NCBI RefSeq assembly: GCF_027604915.1
Contig: NZ_JAJAQC010000007.1
Location: 124,001 to 188,000 of the forward strand
DNA: 64,000 nucleotides
Source: Streptomonospora mangrovi
GTDB taxonomy: Bacteria; Actinomycetota; Actinomycetes; Streptosporangiales; Streptosporangiaceae
Direction: 5' to 3'
The stretch's first letter is position 1, and each line of letters opens with the position of its first letter. Shown in pieces: positions 45,874-54,222 of the stretch. A model generated the notes under the pieces. That model was not told the origin of the DNA. It searched no databases and saw nothing but the letters and a program-made list of their open reading frames with translations. Made by a program: the position numbers and the translations under genes.

Positions 45874-47039
45874 CCCGTCTCCACCATGAGGTCGGGGCTG
45901 AAGCCCAGGTCGAAGGTGCGGGCCAGGCGCAGGTCGTCGTTGTAGTCGATCTCGTAGACCGCGTCGGCGGCGGGGTCGTTGACGTAGGCGCGGTTGGTGT
46001 CGATGCGGACGCTGACACCCTCGGGCACGTCGTCCATCAGCTCGGTGGCGGCGGTCTCCTCGCCGGTGGCGGGGTCGTAGGCGCGCAGGGTGCCGTCCTC
46101 GCCCAGCACCAGCACCGGGAGGTCCTCGCCGGCCGCGCTGACGGCGGCGGCGGGGCCGGTGTCGAGGCGGGTCCAGCTCCGCTCGCCGACGTCGAGCACC
46201 CACACGCCGTCGCCGCTCGCGCCCGCCAGGACGGCGGCGCCGGGGCGGTGGTGGAAGGCGGTCAGCGGGTCGGCGGCGCCGTCGGGGTAGGGGACGGTGT
46301 CGGCGGTCCAGGTGCCGTCGTCCTCGGTGAGGACCAGGGCGCCGTCGGCGCAGCCCAGGACGGCGCCGCGCCGGGTCAGGGCCTGGCCTGCGGGGTCGGG
46401 GCAGCGCTCCTCGACGGCGGTGCCGGCGGGTTCGCCGTCGCGGTCGAGGACCTCGACGGTTCCGTCGGCGCCGACCACCACCACGTGCCCGCCGTAGGGC
46501 AGGGCGGCGGCGGCCTCGCGCTCGACGGCCCGGGGGACCTCGCCCTCCTCCAGGGCGGGGCGGTCCAGGATCGCCACGCCGGCCGCGGAGGTCAGCGCGG
46601 CGGCCTTGGTGTCGGCGGCGGCCTGGAGGCCGCCTTCGGCCGCGATCTCGCCGACCATCGCGGGTTCGGCGCGGTAGTAGTGCACGTGGTCGCCGTGGTC
46701 GACGGTCCAGGTGCCGCTGTCCAGGACGGCGGCGGTGCGGCCGGTGCCGAAGTAGGCGAACCGGCCGTCGGCGGCGGCCTCCTCGGCGCCCGGCGCCGAG
46801 CCGACCTCGGTCACCTCCTCGGTGGCGGGGTCGAGCATGTGCACGGCGCCGGTGCCGGTGTCGGCCATCACCAGGCGCCACTGCGCCTCGGCGGTCTCCT
46901 CGGCGCCCTCGACGTAGCCGTGGGGGGTGGGGGTCTCCTCCGGCGCCGCGGTGTCCTCGGCGGCGGCGCCGCAGCCGGTGGCGAGCAGCCCTCCGGCGGC
47001 GCAGGCCAGGACGGCTCTGGTTGTGCTGCCCAGCTTCAT
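45867..47039 (-). CDS. AztD-like beta-propeller lipoprotein (upstream copy)
   Basis: A 390-residue lipoprotein with lipobox LLATGC (Cys23). The body is a beta-propeller of short repeats (VHMLDPATEEV, VAILDRPALEEG, VEVLDRDGEP, VWVLDVGERSW, LRAYDPATGEE, VYEIDYNDDL). A segment around residue 113, VDHGDHVHYYRAEP, has three closely spaced histidines suited to zinc. It differs clearly from the other propeller downstream of aztC, so the locus encodes two possible chaperones. It overlaps aztC and lies 124 bp after aztB. Confidence 0.8.
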   Translation of the reverse strand: MKLGSTTRAVLACAAGGLLATGCGAAAEDTAAPEETPTPHGYVEGAEETAEAQWRLVMADTGTGAVHMLDPATEEVTEVGSAPGAEEAAADGRFAYFGTGRTAAVLDSGTWTVDHGDHVHYYRAEPAMVGEIAAEGGLQAAADTKAAALTSAAGVAILDRPALEEGEVPRAVEREAAAALPYGGHVVVVGADGTVEVLDRDGEPAGTAVEERCPDPAGQALTRRGAVLGCADGALVLTEDDGTWTADTVPYPDGAADPLTAFHHRPGAAVLAGASGDGVWVLDVGERSWTRLDTGPAAAVSAAGEDLPVLVLGEDGTLRAYDPATGEETAATELMDDVPEGVSVRIDTNRAYVNDPAADAVYEIDYNDDLRLARTFDLGFSPDLMVETGW

Positions 47040-47163
47040 GGTGGGGACTCGTGCTCCTTGTCGCGGGTGCGGGGACGGGGTGCGGGGGGTGCGGTGGGGG
47101 GCGGGTCCTAGGGGGCGGGGCGGGGGCGGTCGGGAGGGGGTGGCGGGGAGGGGGCGCGGGGTG

Positions 47164-48009
47164 TCAGGAGGCGGCGGCCGCCGCGCGGGCGGGCCGGTGG
47201 TCGCGCACGCGGGCGGCCAGCGCGGAGCAGAAGAACAGTCCGACCGCGACGGCGGCGATGGTGGCCCCGGCGGCGGTGTCCAGGTGCCAGGAGACGACCA
47301 GGCCGGCGGCGGTGGAGGCGGCGCCCAGCAGGGCGGCGCCGATCATGATCGCCGGGATGCGCCGCGCCCACAGGGCCATGGCGGCGGGGGGCGCGATGAG
47401 CAGGCCGAAGACCAGCAGGGTGCCCACCACGTGGAAGGACGCGACGATCGCCAGGGTGACCAGGCCGACCATGGCGGTGTGGGCCAGGCGGGGGCGCAGT
47501 CCCAGGGTCTGGGCCTTGCGGGGGTCGAAGGCCAGCGCCACGAACGCGCGGTGGCCCAGCAGGGAGACCACGGCGGCGGCGGCCGCGGCGGCGCCCAGCA
47601 CGGCGAGGTCGGCGGGCCGCACGGCCAGGACGTCGCCGAACAGGAACCCGGTGAGGTCGACCGCGAAGGACTGGGAGCGGGAGACGATGATCACGCCCAG
47701 CGCGAGCATGCCCACGAACAGCAGGCCGATGGCGGTGTCCGCGGAGAGCCGCGACCACCGGGTCACCGCGCTGACCCCCAGCGCCATGGCCACCGCGCTC
47801 AGCGCGGCGCCCAGGAAGAGGTTGCCGCCCAGCAGGGAGGCCAGGGCCACGCCGGGCAGCATGCCGTGGGACATCGCGTCGCCGAGGAACGCCATGCCGC
47901 GCAGCACCACCCAGGTGCCGGCCAGGGCACAGGTGCCCGCGACGAGGAGTCCACCCCACAGTGCCCGCGCGACGAAGGACGCCTCGAACGGGTCGGTCAG
48001 CCATTCCAT
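47164..48009 (-). CDS. aztB: Zinc ABC transporter permease AztB (ZnuB family)
   Basis: A 281-residue ABC-3 family permease with about eight helices. Family segments include VVLRGMAFLGDAMSHGMLPGVALASLLGGN, FDPRKAQTLGLRPRLAHTAM (the ATPase-contact loop) and HVVGTLLVFGLLIAPPAAMALWARR. The ATG at 48009 fits the family start; a longer frame to 48072 crosses the Zur box. It is transcribed away from aztA across a shared Zur-box promoter and heads aztB-propeller-aztC-aztD. Confidence 0.92.
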   Translation of the reverse strand: MEWLTDPFEASFVARALWGGLLVAGTCALAGTWVVLRGMAFLGDAMSHGMLPGVALASLLGGNLFLGAALSAVAMALGVSAVTRWSRLSADTAIGLLFVGMLALGVIIVSRSQSFAVDLTGFLFGDVLAVRPADLAVLGAAAAAAAVVSLLGHRAFVALAFDPRKAQTLGLRPRLAHTAMVGLVTLAIVASFHVVGTLLVFGLLIAPPAAMALWARRIPAIMIGAALLGAASTAAGLVVSWHLDTAAGATIAAVAVGLFFCSALAARVRDHRPARAAAAAS

Positions 48010-48025
48010 ACGGACGACTGTACGA

Positions 48026-48046
48026 TGGAAACGATAATCGTTGTCA
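48026..48046. promoter_or_regulatory. Zur box between aztB and aztA
   Basis: A 21-bp near-palindrome beginning TGGAAACGAT and ending CGTTGTCA, with the perfect core AACGAT-A-ATCGTT. It fits the actinobacterial Zur consensus (TGaaAatGATaATCattttCA type). It is centred between the divergent aztB (48009) and aztA (48059) starts, so zinc-loaded Zur can repress both. Confidence 0.85.
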
Positions 48047-48058
48047 ATTGGGGGTGCC

Positions 48059-48739
48059 GTGGAAAAGCCCACATCAACCGCCGTCGACCTGCGCGGAGTC
48101 AGCGCCGCCTACGGGTCGGTCCCCGTGCTGCACGAGGTCCGCGCCGCCATCCCCGCCGGCCGGGTGACCGCGCTCGTGGGGCCCAACGGCTCGGGCAAGT
48201 CCACCCTGCTGGGCGTGGTGGCCGGGGTGCACACCCCCTCCTCGGGCACCGTGGAGCGCTTCCACACCGGGCGGCCCGCGCTGGTGGTCCAGCACAGCGC
48301 CGTGCCCGACACCCTGCCGGTCACCGTGGCCGACACCGTGGCCATGGGCCGGTGGGCGCATCGGGGGCCGTGGCGGCGCCTCACCGCCGAGGACCGCGCG
48401 ATCGTCGCGGAGTGCATGGCGCGCCTGGGCATAGCCGACCTCGCCCGCCGCCGCCTGGGCTCGCTGTCGGGCGGCCAGCGCCAGCGCGCCCTGCTCGCCC
48501 AGGGGCTGGCCCAGCGCTCCGACCTGCTGCTGCTGGACGAGCCCTCCACCGGGCTGGACGCCGCCGCCCAGCAGGCGGTCCTGGACACCGTGGCGGCCCT
48601 GCGCGACAAAGGGGTCACCGTCGTCCACGCCACCCACGACCCCGCCGTGGCGCGCGGCGCCGACCACGTGCTGCGCCTGGAGCGCGGCCGCCTCACCGCC
48701 GACGCGTCCGCCGGCCCCGCCGAGCCCGTGCTGCGCTAG
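48059..48739 (+). CDS. aztA: Zinc ABC transporter ATP-binding protein AztA (ZnuC family)
   Basis: A 226-residue ATPase: Walker A GPNGSGKST, Q-loop VQHSAVPDTLPVTVADTV, signature LSGGQRQRALLAQGL, Walker B LLLLDEPSTGLD and switch His in HATHD. The GTG at 48059 was preferred because GGGGG lies just upstream; the TTG at 48041 would sit inside the Zur box. It powers AztB. It is alone on the plus strand, while the other components are divergent. Confidence 0.92.
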   Translation: MEKPTSTAVDLRGVSAAYGSVPVLHEVRAAIPAGRVTALVGPNGSGKSTLLGVVAGVHTPSSGTVERFHTGRPALVVQHSAVPDTLPVTVADTVAMGRWAHRGPWRRLTAEDRAIVAECMARLGIADLARRRLGSLSGGQRQRALLAQGLAQRSDLLLLDEPSTGLDAAAQQAVLDTVAALRDKGVTVVHATHDPAVARGADHVLRLERGRLTADASAGPAEPVLR

Positions 48740-48793
48740 CGGTGGCGCGGCGGGCCGGCCTCCTTCTGCACGCGCGGGCGGCGCCCGGCGGCC

Positions 48794-49594
48794 TCACCCG
48801 CCCGTCGCGGCCCCGCCCGCCCGCAGCGCGAACGCGCGCACCGGGGCCGACCACGCGTCAGGGTGGGACCAGCAGAACGCGTGGGCCCCGGGCATCGGCG
48901 CGAAGGCGCCCTCGCGCGCGGCGGCGGCGACCCGGCGCGCCCAGTCCTCGGTGGCGATCCGGTCGCGGCGGCCGCGCAGCACCAGCACCGGCACCTCCAG
49001 GCGGGCCACCGACTCCTCCAGGTCGTCGGCCAGGTGCGCCGCCACGGTGTGCAGCAGGCGGCGCGGCCCCGCCCGCACCCACTCCGGGCGCTGGGTGGCG
49101 TTCATGCCCGGCGCCTCCAGCCGGCCGTCGGCCAGCCAGCGCGCCACCAGCGGCGCCCAGTGCCGGGCGGCCGGGTCGATCGTGGGGGCGGCCAGCACCG
49201 CGCCGGCCACCAGGGGATGGTGGTGAGCGGCGCGGGCCGCCACCTGGGTGCCGCTGGAGTGGCCCATGAGGACGACGGGCGCGTCGTGGCGGGCGAAGAC
49301 CCACTCGGCCACGCACCGGCCGTGCTCGGCGACGCCGAGTTCGCGGGGCGGATCGCCGCTGCCGCCGAACCCGGGCAGTTCCAGCAGGTGGGCGCGGGTC
49401 CAGGCGCCCAGCGCGGCAAGGGCGGGCAGCAGGTAGCGCGACACCCCCAGGCCCTGCACCAGGACCGCCTCGGGCACGCCGGGGCGGGGTTCGCCCACGG
49501 TGTGGGCGCGCATCCGCCCGAACAGGCCGTCGTGGTGGGTGACGACGCTGCGGCGGGGGAAGCGCGGGTGCCCGTGCCCGTCGGCGCCGCTCAT
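48794..49594 (-). CDS. Alpha/beta-fold hydrolase
   Basis: A 266-residue serine hydrolase. The nucleophile elbow is VVLMGHSSGTQVAARA, the catalytic aspartate is probably in VLVLRGRRDRIATEDWA, and the histidine in MPGAHAFCWSHPDAW. ELPGFGGSGDPP is the conserved cap-side loop. It could be an esterase, peptidase or C-C hydrolase. The ATG at 49594 follows GAGGAG. It is 34 bp after the unknown 477-aa gene on the same strand, so the two are probably cotranscribed. Confidence 0.9.
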   Translation of the reverse strand: MSGADGHGHPRFPRRSVVTHHDGLFGRMRAHTVGEPRPGVPEAVLVQGLGVSRYLLPALAALGAWTRAHLLELPGFGGSGDPPRELGVAEHGRCVAEWVFARHDAPVVLMGHSSGTQVAARAAHHHPLVAGAVLAAPTIDPAARHWAPLVARWLADGRLEAPGMNATQRPEWVRAGPRRLLHTVAAHLADDLEESVARLEVPVLVLRGRRDRIATEDWARRVAAAAREGAFAPMPGAHAFCWSHPDAWSAPVRAFALRAGGAATGG

Positions 49595-49628
49595 CGGGGG
49601 CTCCTCTCGCGCGGGGGCGGGCGCGGGG

Positions 49629-51062
49629 TCACGGCGCGGCGGTGCCGGCGCCGGTGTCCTCGTCGGCGACGCGCACCGGGCGGTGCGCCGCACCGCCGCG
49701 CGCCGACTCCAGGAACTCCTCCAGTTCCGCCAGGGTCAGCGGCGGGGGCAGGTCCTGGCGGGCGCCCAGTGCGGCGAACGCCGAGCGGTAGCGCAGCAGG
49801 CCGCCGATGTCGGTGGGGTAGGCGCGGGCGTTCACCCCGAGCAGCCCGCCGGTGCCGGTCGCGTGGCGGCGGGCCAGCGCGCCCCACTCCGCTGCCGGGA
49901 GCTGGCCCATCGACCGCAGCCCGTTGGAGAACAGGTTCACGTGGATGTCGCGGTAGGCGGGCGCCGCGCGCAGGTGGTCGGCGAGCCGGTCGCGGGAGGG
50001 CGCCGTGGGGAAGTGCAGCCAGAACGGCACCGAGCCGGTGCGCATCGCCCAGTAGGGCTCCCACTGGTTGTAGGTCTCCACCACCAGCCGGTCGGCGGGC
50101 AGGCCCAGGCGGGCGTACCACCAGTGGTACAGCTCGGCCACCAGGGGGCTGAGCAGCTCGGGTTCGGGCACGGTGACGCGGCGCAGGCGCAGGCCGCGCT
50201 CGGCGGCCACGGCGCGCAGGTCGGCGGTGAGGGCGTCGTCGTAGCCCCATTCGGCCTCGGGGCGCTCGGCGTCGGCCTCGGGCGCGTCCCAGGTGCGGGC
50301 GGCGGCGCCCTGCTCGGCGAGGAAGCGGGCCACCGGCTCGCCGCCCTCGGTGTAGGCGTGCGGGGGGATCCCGCCCAGCGCGCCGAACTGGAAGCGCTGC
50401 CGCTCGCCCAGCACCGTGGCGGGCCAGCGCAGCGGGCAGTCGAGGACGAACACGGTGCCGCCGGGGGCCAGGCGCTCGCGCAGGAACCGGGTGAGCACGG
50501 CGCCCAGGCGCAGCCGCTTGACCCGGAAGTACATGAAGCGGCCGACCATCGCCCGGTCCTGGTTGGGGTCGTGCATGTGGCACAGGTCCAGGTCGGGGTT
50601 GCGGTCCAGCAGGAGGCGGCCGAGGGGGCGCCCGTGGCGCAGCGCCGCGCGCGGGTCGTCGGGGTCCAGGCGGGCGCGCACGGGCAGCAGGAAGGTCTGC
50701 GGCAGCACGGGGGCGCCCAGGGCGGCGGCGAGGTGCAGCGCGGCGCCGCTGCCGGAGCCGACGAACACCGCCGGGAAGGGGCCGGGGCCGTAGTGGTCGG
50801 CGGTCCAGGCGGCGAGGTCCTCGCCGGTCAGCGCGGCGATCCGGGCGGCGGGCCGGGCCTGGCCGGCGCCGCCCAGGACGAACGCGCGCCGGCGGGCGGG
50901 CTCGGGCAGGGCGGACGCGAGGTCGCCCAGCCGCGCCGACCCCGGCCCGGTGCCCAGGCCGGGGAAGTCCCGCCCCCGCAGGAACCTCCCCATCGCCCGG
51001 ACGGCCGTCACCGAGGAGTCGAAGTCGCACAGCAGGCGGCCCGCCTCCCGGGAGCCCCGCAT
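49629..51062 (-). CDS. Unrecognised 477-residue protein
   Basis: I do not recognise this family. It has no signal peptide or membrane helix. Visible points: an N-terminal segment MRGSREAGRLLCDFDSSVTAVRAMGRFL; a possible nucleophile elbow FVGSGSGAALHLAAALGAP (GxSxG); a His/Asp/Arg-rich stretch LDLCHMHDPNQDRAMVGRFMYFRVKRLRLG; and VVETYNQWEPYWAMRTGSVPFWLHFPT near residue 340. Codon bias is strongly actinobacterial, so it is a real gene. The ATG at 51062 is followed at once by conserved-looking sequence. It is upstream of the alpha/beta hydrolase in a probable operon. An alpha/beta-hydrolase-like or cyclase-like role is conceivable but unproven. Confidence 0.8.
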   Translation of the reverse strand: MRGSREAGRLLCDFDSSVTAVRAMGRFLRGRDFPGLGTGPGSARLGDLASALPEPARRRAFVLGGAGQARPAARIAALTGEDLAAWTADHYGPGPFPAVFVGSGSGAALHLAAALGAPVLPQTFLLPVRARLDPDDPRAALRHGRPLGRLLLDRNPDLDLCHMHDPNQDRAMVGRFMYFRVKRLRLGAVLTRFLRERLAPGGTVFVLDCPLRWPATVLGERQRFQFGALGGIPPHAYTEGGEPVARFLAEQGAAARTWDAPEADAERPEAEWGYDDALTADLRAVAAERGLRLRRVTVPEPELLSPLVAELYHWWYARLGLPADRLVVETYNQWEPYWAMRTGSVPFWLHFPTAPSRDRLADHLRAAPAYRDIHVNLFSNGLRSMGQLPAAEWGALARRHATGTGGLLGVNARAYPTDIGGLLRYRSAFAALGARQDLPPPLTLAELEEFLESARGGAAHRPVRVADEDTGAGTAAP

Positions 51063-51307
51063 GGCCGCCTCCTCACCCGTTCCGTTTCCGTGGTGCCTGG
51101 AGGCCACGACTATCCGGCGCCCGGCCGGGTACACGCGCAAGCCTGGGAATGGCGCCCTGACCTGCGGCCCCGCCGGGACGGCGGTGCGGCCCCCGCCCGC
51201 GCGGGGCGGGCGGCCGCCGCCGAAGCGGCGCCCGAAAGTGTGTACGAACGCGGTGGCGGACTGGTATTCCTGGGAGGCCGCAACCGTACTTCGCCCGAGG
51301 AGTCGCC

Positions 51308-51655
51308 ATGTCCGTCCGCCGCGTCGTGCCCGTCGTCCGGTCCGAGGCCGTCCGGGAGACCCGCGCGTTCTACGGCCTGCTGGGCTTCGAGCAGGTCATG
51401 GACCTGGGGTGGATCGCCACCTTCGCCTCGCCCACCGTCCCGGCGGCCCAGGTCAGCGTGATGGCGAGCGACCTGACCGCGCCGGTCGCCCCCGACATGA
51501 GCGTCGAGGTGGACGACGTGGACGCTGTCTACGCGGCCGTCCGCGAGAGCGGCGCCGAGATCGTCCACCCCCTCCGCGACGAGGAGTGGGGGGTGCGGCG
51601 GTTCTTCGTCCGCGACCCCGCCGGCCGGGTGGTGAACGTCCTCAGCCACCGCTGA
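51308..51655 (+). CDS. VOC-superfamily (glyoxalase/bleomycin-resistance) protein
   Basis: A 115-residue single VOC module with the beta-alpha-beta-beta-beta pattern. It opens SVRRVVPVVRSEAVRETRAFYGLLGF and ends RRFFVRDPAGRVVNVLSHR, typical of the fold. The usual first metal ligand (His/Gln near residue 7) is absent and the C-terminal Glu is replaced, so it may bind a ligand rather than catalyse. GAGGAG precedes the ATG at 51308. Monocistronic. Confidence 0.88.
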   Translation: MSVRRVVPVVRSEAVRETRAFYGLLGFEQVMDLGWIATFASPTVPAAQVSVMASDLTAPVAPDMSVEVDDVDAVYAAVRESGAEIVHPLRDEEWGVRRFFVRDPAGRVVNVLSHR

Positions 51656-51687
51656 GCCGGGCGCCCGGCGCAGGGCCGCGCCCCCTC

Positions 51688-51723
51688 GTCACGATTGCGG
51701 CTCGGATCGTGACCGATTGCGGC
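51688..51723 (+). promoter_or_regulatory. Inverted plus direct repeat upstream of the Ser/Thr kinase
   Basis: A perfect inverted repeat, GTCACGAT (51688-51695) and ATCGTGAC (51706-51713), interleaves with a 10-bp direct repeat, CGATTGCGGC (51692-51701 and 51714-51723). It lies 52-88 bp before the kinase start, in promoter position. Confidence 0.5.
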
Positions 51724-51775
51724 AACGCCGGTGTGACAGGGGGTTTGGCCCGTTATGGTGCCTGCGGGAGGCGCC

Positions 51776-53422
51776 ATGAGTCGTGCACTGCGGGCCGAGG
51801 ATCCCCGGCGGATCGGGCCCTACCGCCTGCACTCGCGGCTGGGCGGCGGCGGCATGGGGCAGGTCTACCTCGGCCGCTCCCCCGGCGGGCGCGCCGTGGC
51901 GGTGAAGGTGGTGCGGCCCGAACTCGCCGACGACATCGGCTTCCGGCGCCGCTTCGCCGCCGAGGTCGAGGCCGCCCGCCGGGTGGGCGGGTTCTACACC
52001 GCGCAGGTTCTGGACTCCGACACCGACGCCGACCCGCCGTGGCTGGCCACCGCCTACATCCCCGGCCCCTCCCTGTACGAGGCCGTCGAGACCCACGGGC
52101 CGCTGCCGGCGGAGACGGTGGCCGCGCTGGGCGCCGGGCTCGCCGAGGGGCTGGCCGCCGTCCACGCCTGCCGCCTGGTGCACCGCGACCTCAAGCCCGG
52201 CAACGTCATCCTGGGCTCCGACGGCCCGCGCCTGATCGACTTCGGCATCGCGCGCGCCCTGGACGCCACCAGCTACACCCAGACCCGCACGGTGATGGGC
52301 ACCGCCGGGTTCATGTCGCCGGAGCAGGCCACGGGCGCCCGGGTCGGGCCGGCCAGCGACGTGTTCTCGCTGGCATGCGTGCTGACCTACGCCGCGACCG
52401 GGCACAGCCCCTTCGGCACCGGGCGGATCGAGGCGGTGGCCTTCCGCGTCGTGCACGCCGAGGCCGACCTGACCGGCGTGCCGGCCCGGCTGGTGCCCCT
52501 GCTCGCCGCGTGCCTGGCCAAGGAACCGGACGCCCGCCCCGGGGTGGCCGAGGTGCTGGAGCTGCTGGCCGGCGGCGGTGCCTCCACCACGCTGGTGCTG
52601 CCGCGCGAGGTCACCACCATGGTCACCCTGCGCGAGACGGTGCTGCTGACCGACGTCCTGCCGCCCGGCCACAGCACGGAGTCCGAACTGCGGGCGGCGC
52701 TGGAGTCGCGGTTCCTCGCCGACCTGCACCTGCTGACGGCCCGGCGCTACGCCGAGGCCGCCCGGCGGCGGGCCGCCGCGAAGGCCGGGGAGCGGTCCAC
52801 GGCGAAGGAGAAGGGCGGGTCCGCCGCCAAGAAGAAGACGTCCGGGTCCGCATCGAAGGGCAGGCCGCCGGGGTCCTCGGGGCCGCCGGGCAAGAAGAAG
52901 TCCGGCTCCTCCTCCGGCAAGTCCGGCTCCTCCTCCGCCAGGAAGTCCGGGTCCTCCTCCGCGCGGCGGCCCTCCGACGCGCGAAGCGCGCCGCGCCAGG
53001 CGCCCCCGGCCCGGCCGAAGCCCGCGCCGGCCGGCGCCGAGAAGAAGCAGGAGGAGAGCGGATCGGAGTACGGGTGGTGGCTGTTGATCGCCGCCGGGAT
53101 CGCGGGGGCGCTCTACGTGTTCCACGACGGGTTCTCCGGCTGGGTCAGCCAGGCGCTGAACGACGGCACCGGCTCCCTTGAGACCGGAGACTGCGTGGGA
53201 TACGTGCCTGAGGAGGGTGAGGTGGAGGTCCCGTGCTGGACGGCGGTGGCCGAGTACTCGGTCCTCGGCCTGGCGTCTCCGCCGCCGCCGGACCTGGGGA
53301 CGGACCTGAGCACCGATTACGACACCACCCATGTGTGCACCGGTGTGACCGGCTGGGACCCGATCGTGGACAGCTCGCTCGAACTGGGCGGGTACACGGT
53401 GTGCGTGGAGGCCATCGACTGA
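51776..53422 (+). CDS. Membrane-anchored Ser/Thr protein kinase
   Basis: A 548-residue Hanks-type kinase with all catalytic residues: glycine loop LGGGGMGQVY, Lys44 (VAVKVV), HRDLKPGN with Asp138 and Asn143, and DFG at 155-157; the activation segment ends MGTAGFMSPEQATG. The kinase domain ends near residue 270. A juxtamembrane stretch (330-430) is very rich in Lys, Ser and Pro with repeated KSGSSS units. One transmembrane helix (about 440-455) precedes an extracellular 100-residue domain with four cysteines and no PASTA repeats. GGGAGG precedes the ATG at 51776. The external domain probably senses a wall or small-molecule signal. Confidence 0.94.
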   Translation: MSRALRAEDPRRIGPYRLHSRLGGGGMGQVYLGRSPGGRAVAVKVVRPELADDIGFRRRFAAEVEAARRVGGFYTAQVLDSDTDADPPWLATAYIPGPSLYEAVETHGPLPAETVAALGAGLAEGLAAVHACRLVHRDLKPGNVILGSDGPRLIDFGIARALDATSYTQTRTVMGTAGFMSPEQATGARVGPASDVFSLACVLTYAATGHSPFGTGRIEAVAFRVVHAEADLTGVPARLVPLLAACLAKEPDARPGVAEVLELLAGGGASTTLVLPREVTTMVTLRETVLLTDVLPPGHSTESELRAALESRFLADLHLLTARRYAEAARRRAAAKAGERSTAKEKGGSAAKKKTSGSASKGRPPGSSGPPGKKKSGSSSGKSGSSSARKSGSSSARRPSDARSAPRQAPPARPKPAPAGAEKKQEESGSEYGWWLLIAAGIAGALYVFHDGFSGWVSQALNDGTGSLETGDCVGYVPEEGEVEVPCWTAVAEYSVLGLASPPPPDLGTDLSTDYDTTHVCTGVTGWDPIVDSSLELGGYTVCVEAID

Positions 53423-53480
53423 GCCGCGCGCGGCCCGGCGCCGGTCGCGGCCGCGTGCGGGCGGCGCGCCGCGCCCGCGC

Positions 53481-54152
53481 TCACGGCCAGAGGCAGTCGC
53501 GGCGCCAGGTGCCGGCCCCTGGCTCGCGGGTGTAGCGCAGCCGGGTGTGCCGCCGGTCGGCGGCGCCCTGCCAGAACTCCACCGCGTCCGCCGCCACCAG
53601 GTAGGACGTCCACTCCGTGGGCACCAGGCCGGGGTCGGCGGCGAGGCGCTCGCGCACCGGGCCGAGTTCGCGGTCGATGTCGGCGGGGTCGGCCAGCACC
53701 TGACTCTGGCGGCCCAGCAGCGCGAGTTCGCGGGCGCTCGCCGAGCGGGCCCGGAAGTCGGCGGCCGAGCGCGCGGGGTCCTCGGCCGCCGCCCGCCCCG
53801 ACACCCGGACCTGCCGGCCGAGTTCGCGCCAGTGGAAGGTCAGCGCCACATGCGGGCTGTGCGCCAGGTCGCGGCCCTTGCCGCTGGCGGTGCTCGCGGC
53901 GAACCGCCACCCGGCCGCGTCGACGGACTTGAGGATGAGGACGCGCGCCTCGGGCCGTCCCTCGGGCGTGACGGTCGACAGCGTCATGGCGTGCGGCTCG
54001 ACCACGCCGGCCGCGACGGCGTGCGCCAGCCACGCGGTGAACAGGGCGGTCGGCTCCTCGGGCGCGGCGCCGGGGTCGAACTCCGGCAGCGGCCCGGCCA
54101 GCACCGCCAGGCCCCGCAGCAGTCCCGCCGTGTCCTCGCGGTCCTCGGCCAT
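53481..54152 (-). CDS. pdxH: Pyridoxamine 5'-phosphate oxidase
   Basis: A 223-residue FMN enzyme of vitamin B6 metabolism that oxidises PNP and PMP to PLP with O2. The order of motifs matches PdxH: EPHAMTLSTVTPEGRPEARVLILKSVD, ASTASGKGRDLAHSPHVALTFHWRELGRQVRVSGRA, SARELALLGRQSQVL, and the C-terminal PNPOx domain with RLRYTREPGAGTWRRDCLWP. The ATG at 54152 was chosen because the upstream in-frame ATG at 54182 adds only Arg-rich residues. It could support the three PLP enzymes in this window. Convergent with the kinase gene. Confidence 0.92.
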   Translation of the reverse strand: MAEDREDTAGLLRGLAVLAGPLPEFDPGAAPEEPTALFTAWLAHAVAAGVVEPHAMTLSTVTPEGRPEARVLILKSVDAAGWRFAASTASGKGRDLAHSPHVALTFHWRELGRQVRVSGRAAAEDPARSAADFRARSASARELALLGRQSQVLADPADIDRELGPVRERLAADPGLVPTEWTSYLVAADAVEFWQGAADRRHTRLRYTREPGAGTWRRDCLWP

Positions 54153-54222
54153 GGCCCCTCGCCTCCCTCTGCGCGCGTTCACCGCACGATAGGCCCGCCG
54201 GGGCGCCGGCGCGGGCGCGGGG

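Noticed and set aside
48041-48061. TTG start for aztA at 48041
   Set aside because: It would lie inside the Zur box. The GTG at 48059 has a G-rich ribosome site and begins just before the ATPase fold.
52890-52970. Tandem KSGSSS-coding repeat as a CRISPR or minisatellite
   Set aside because: It is in frame within the kinase juxtamembrane linker and explained as a low-complexity protein segment.
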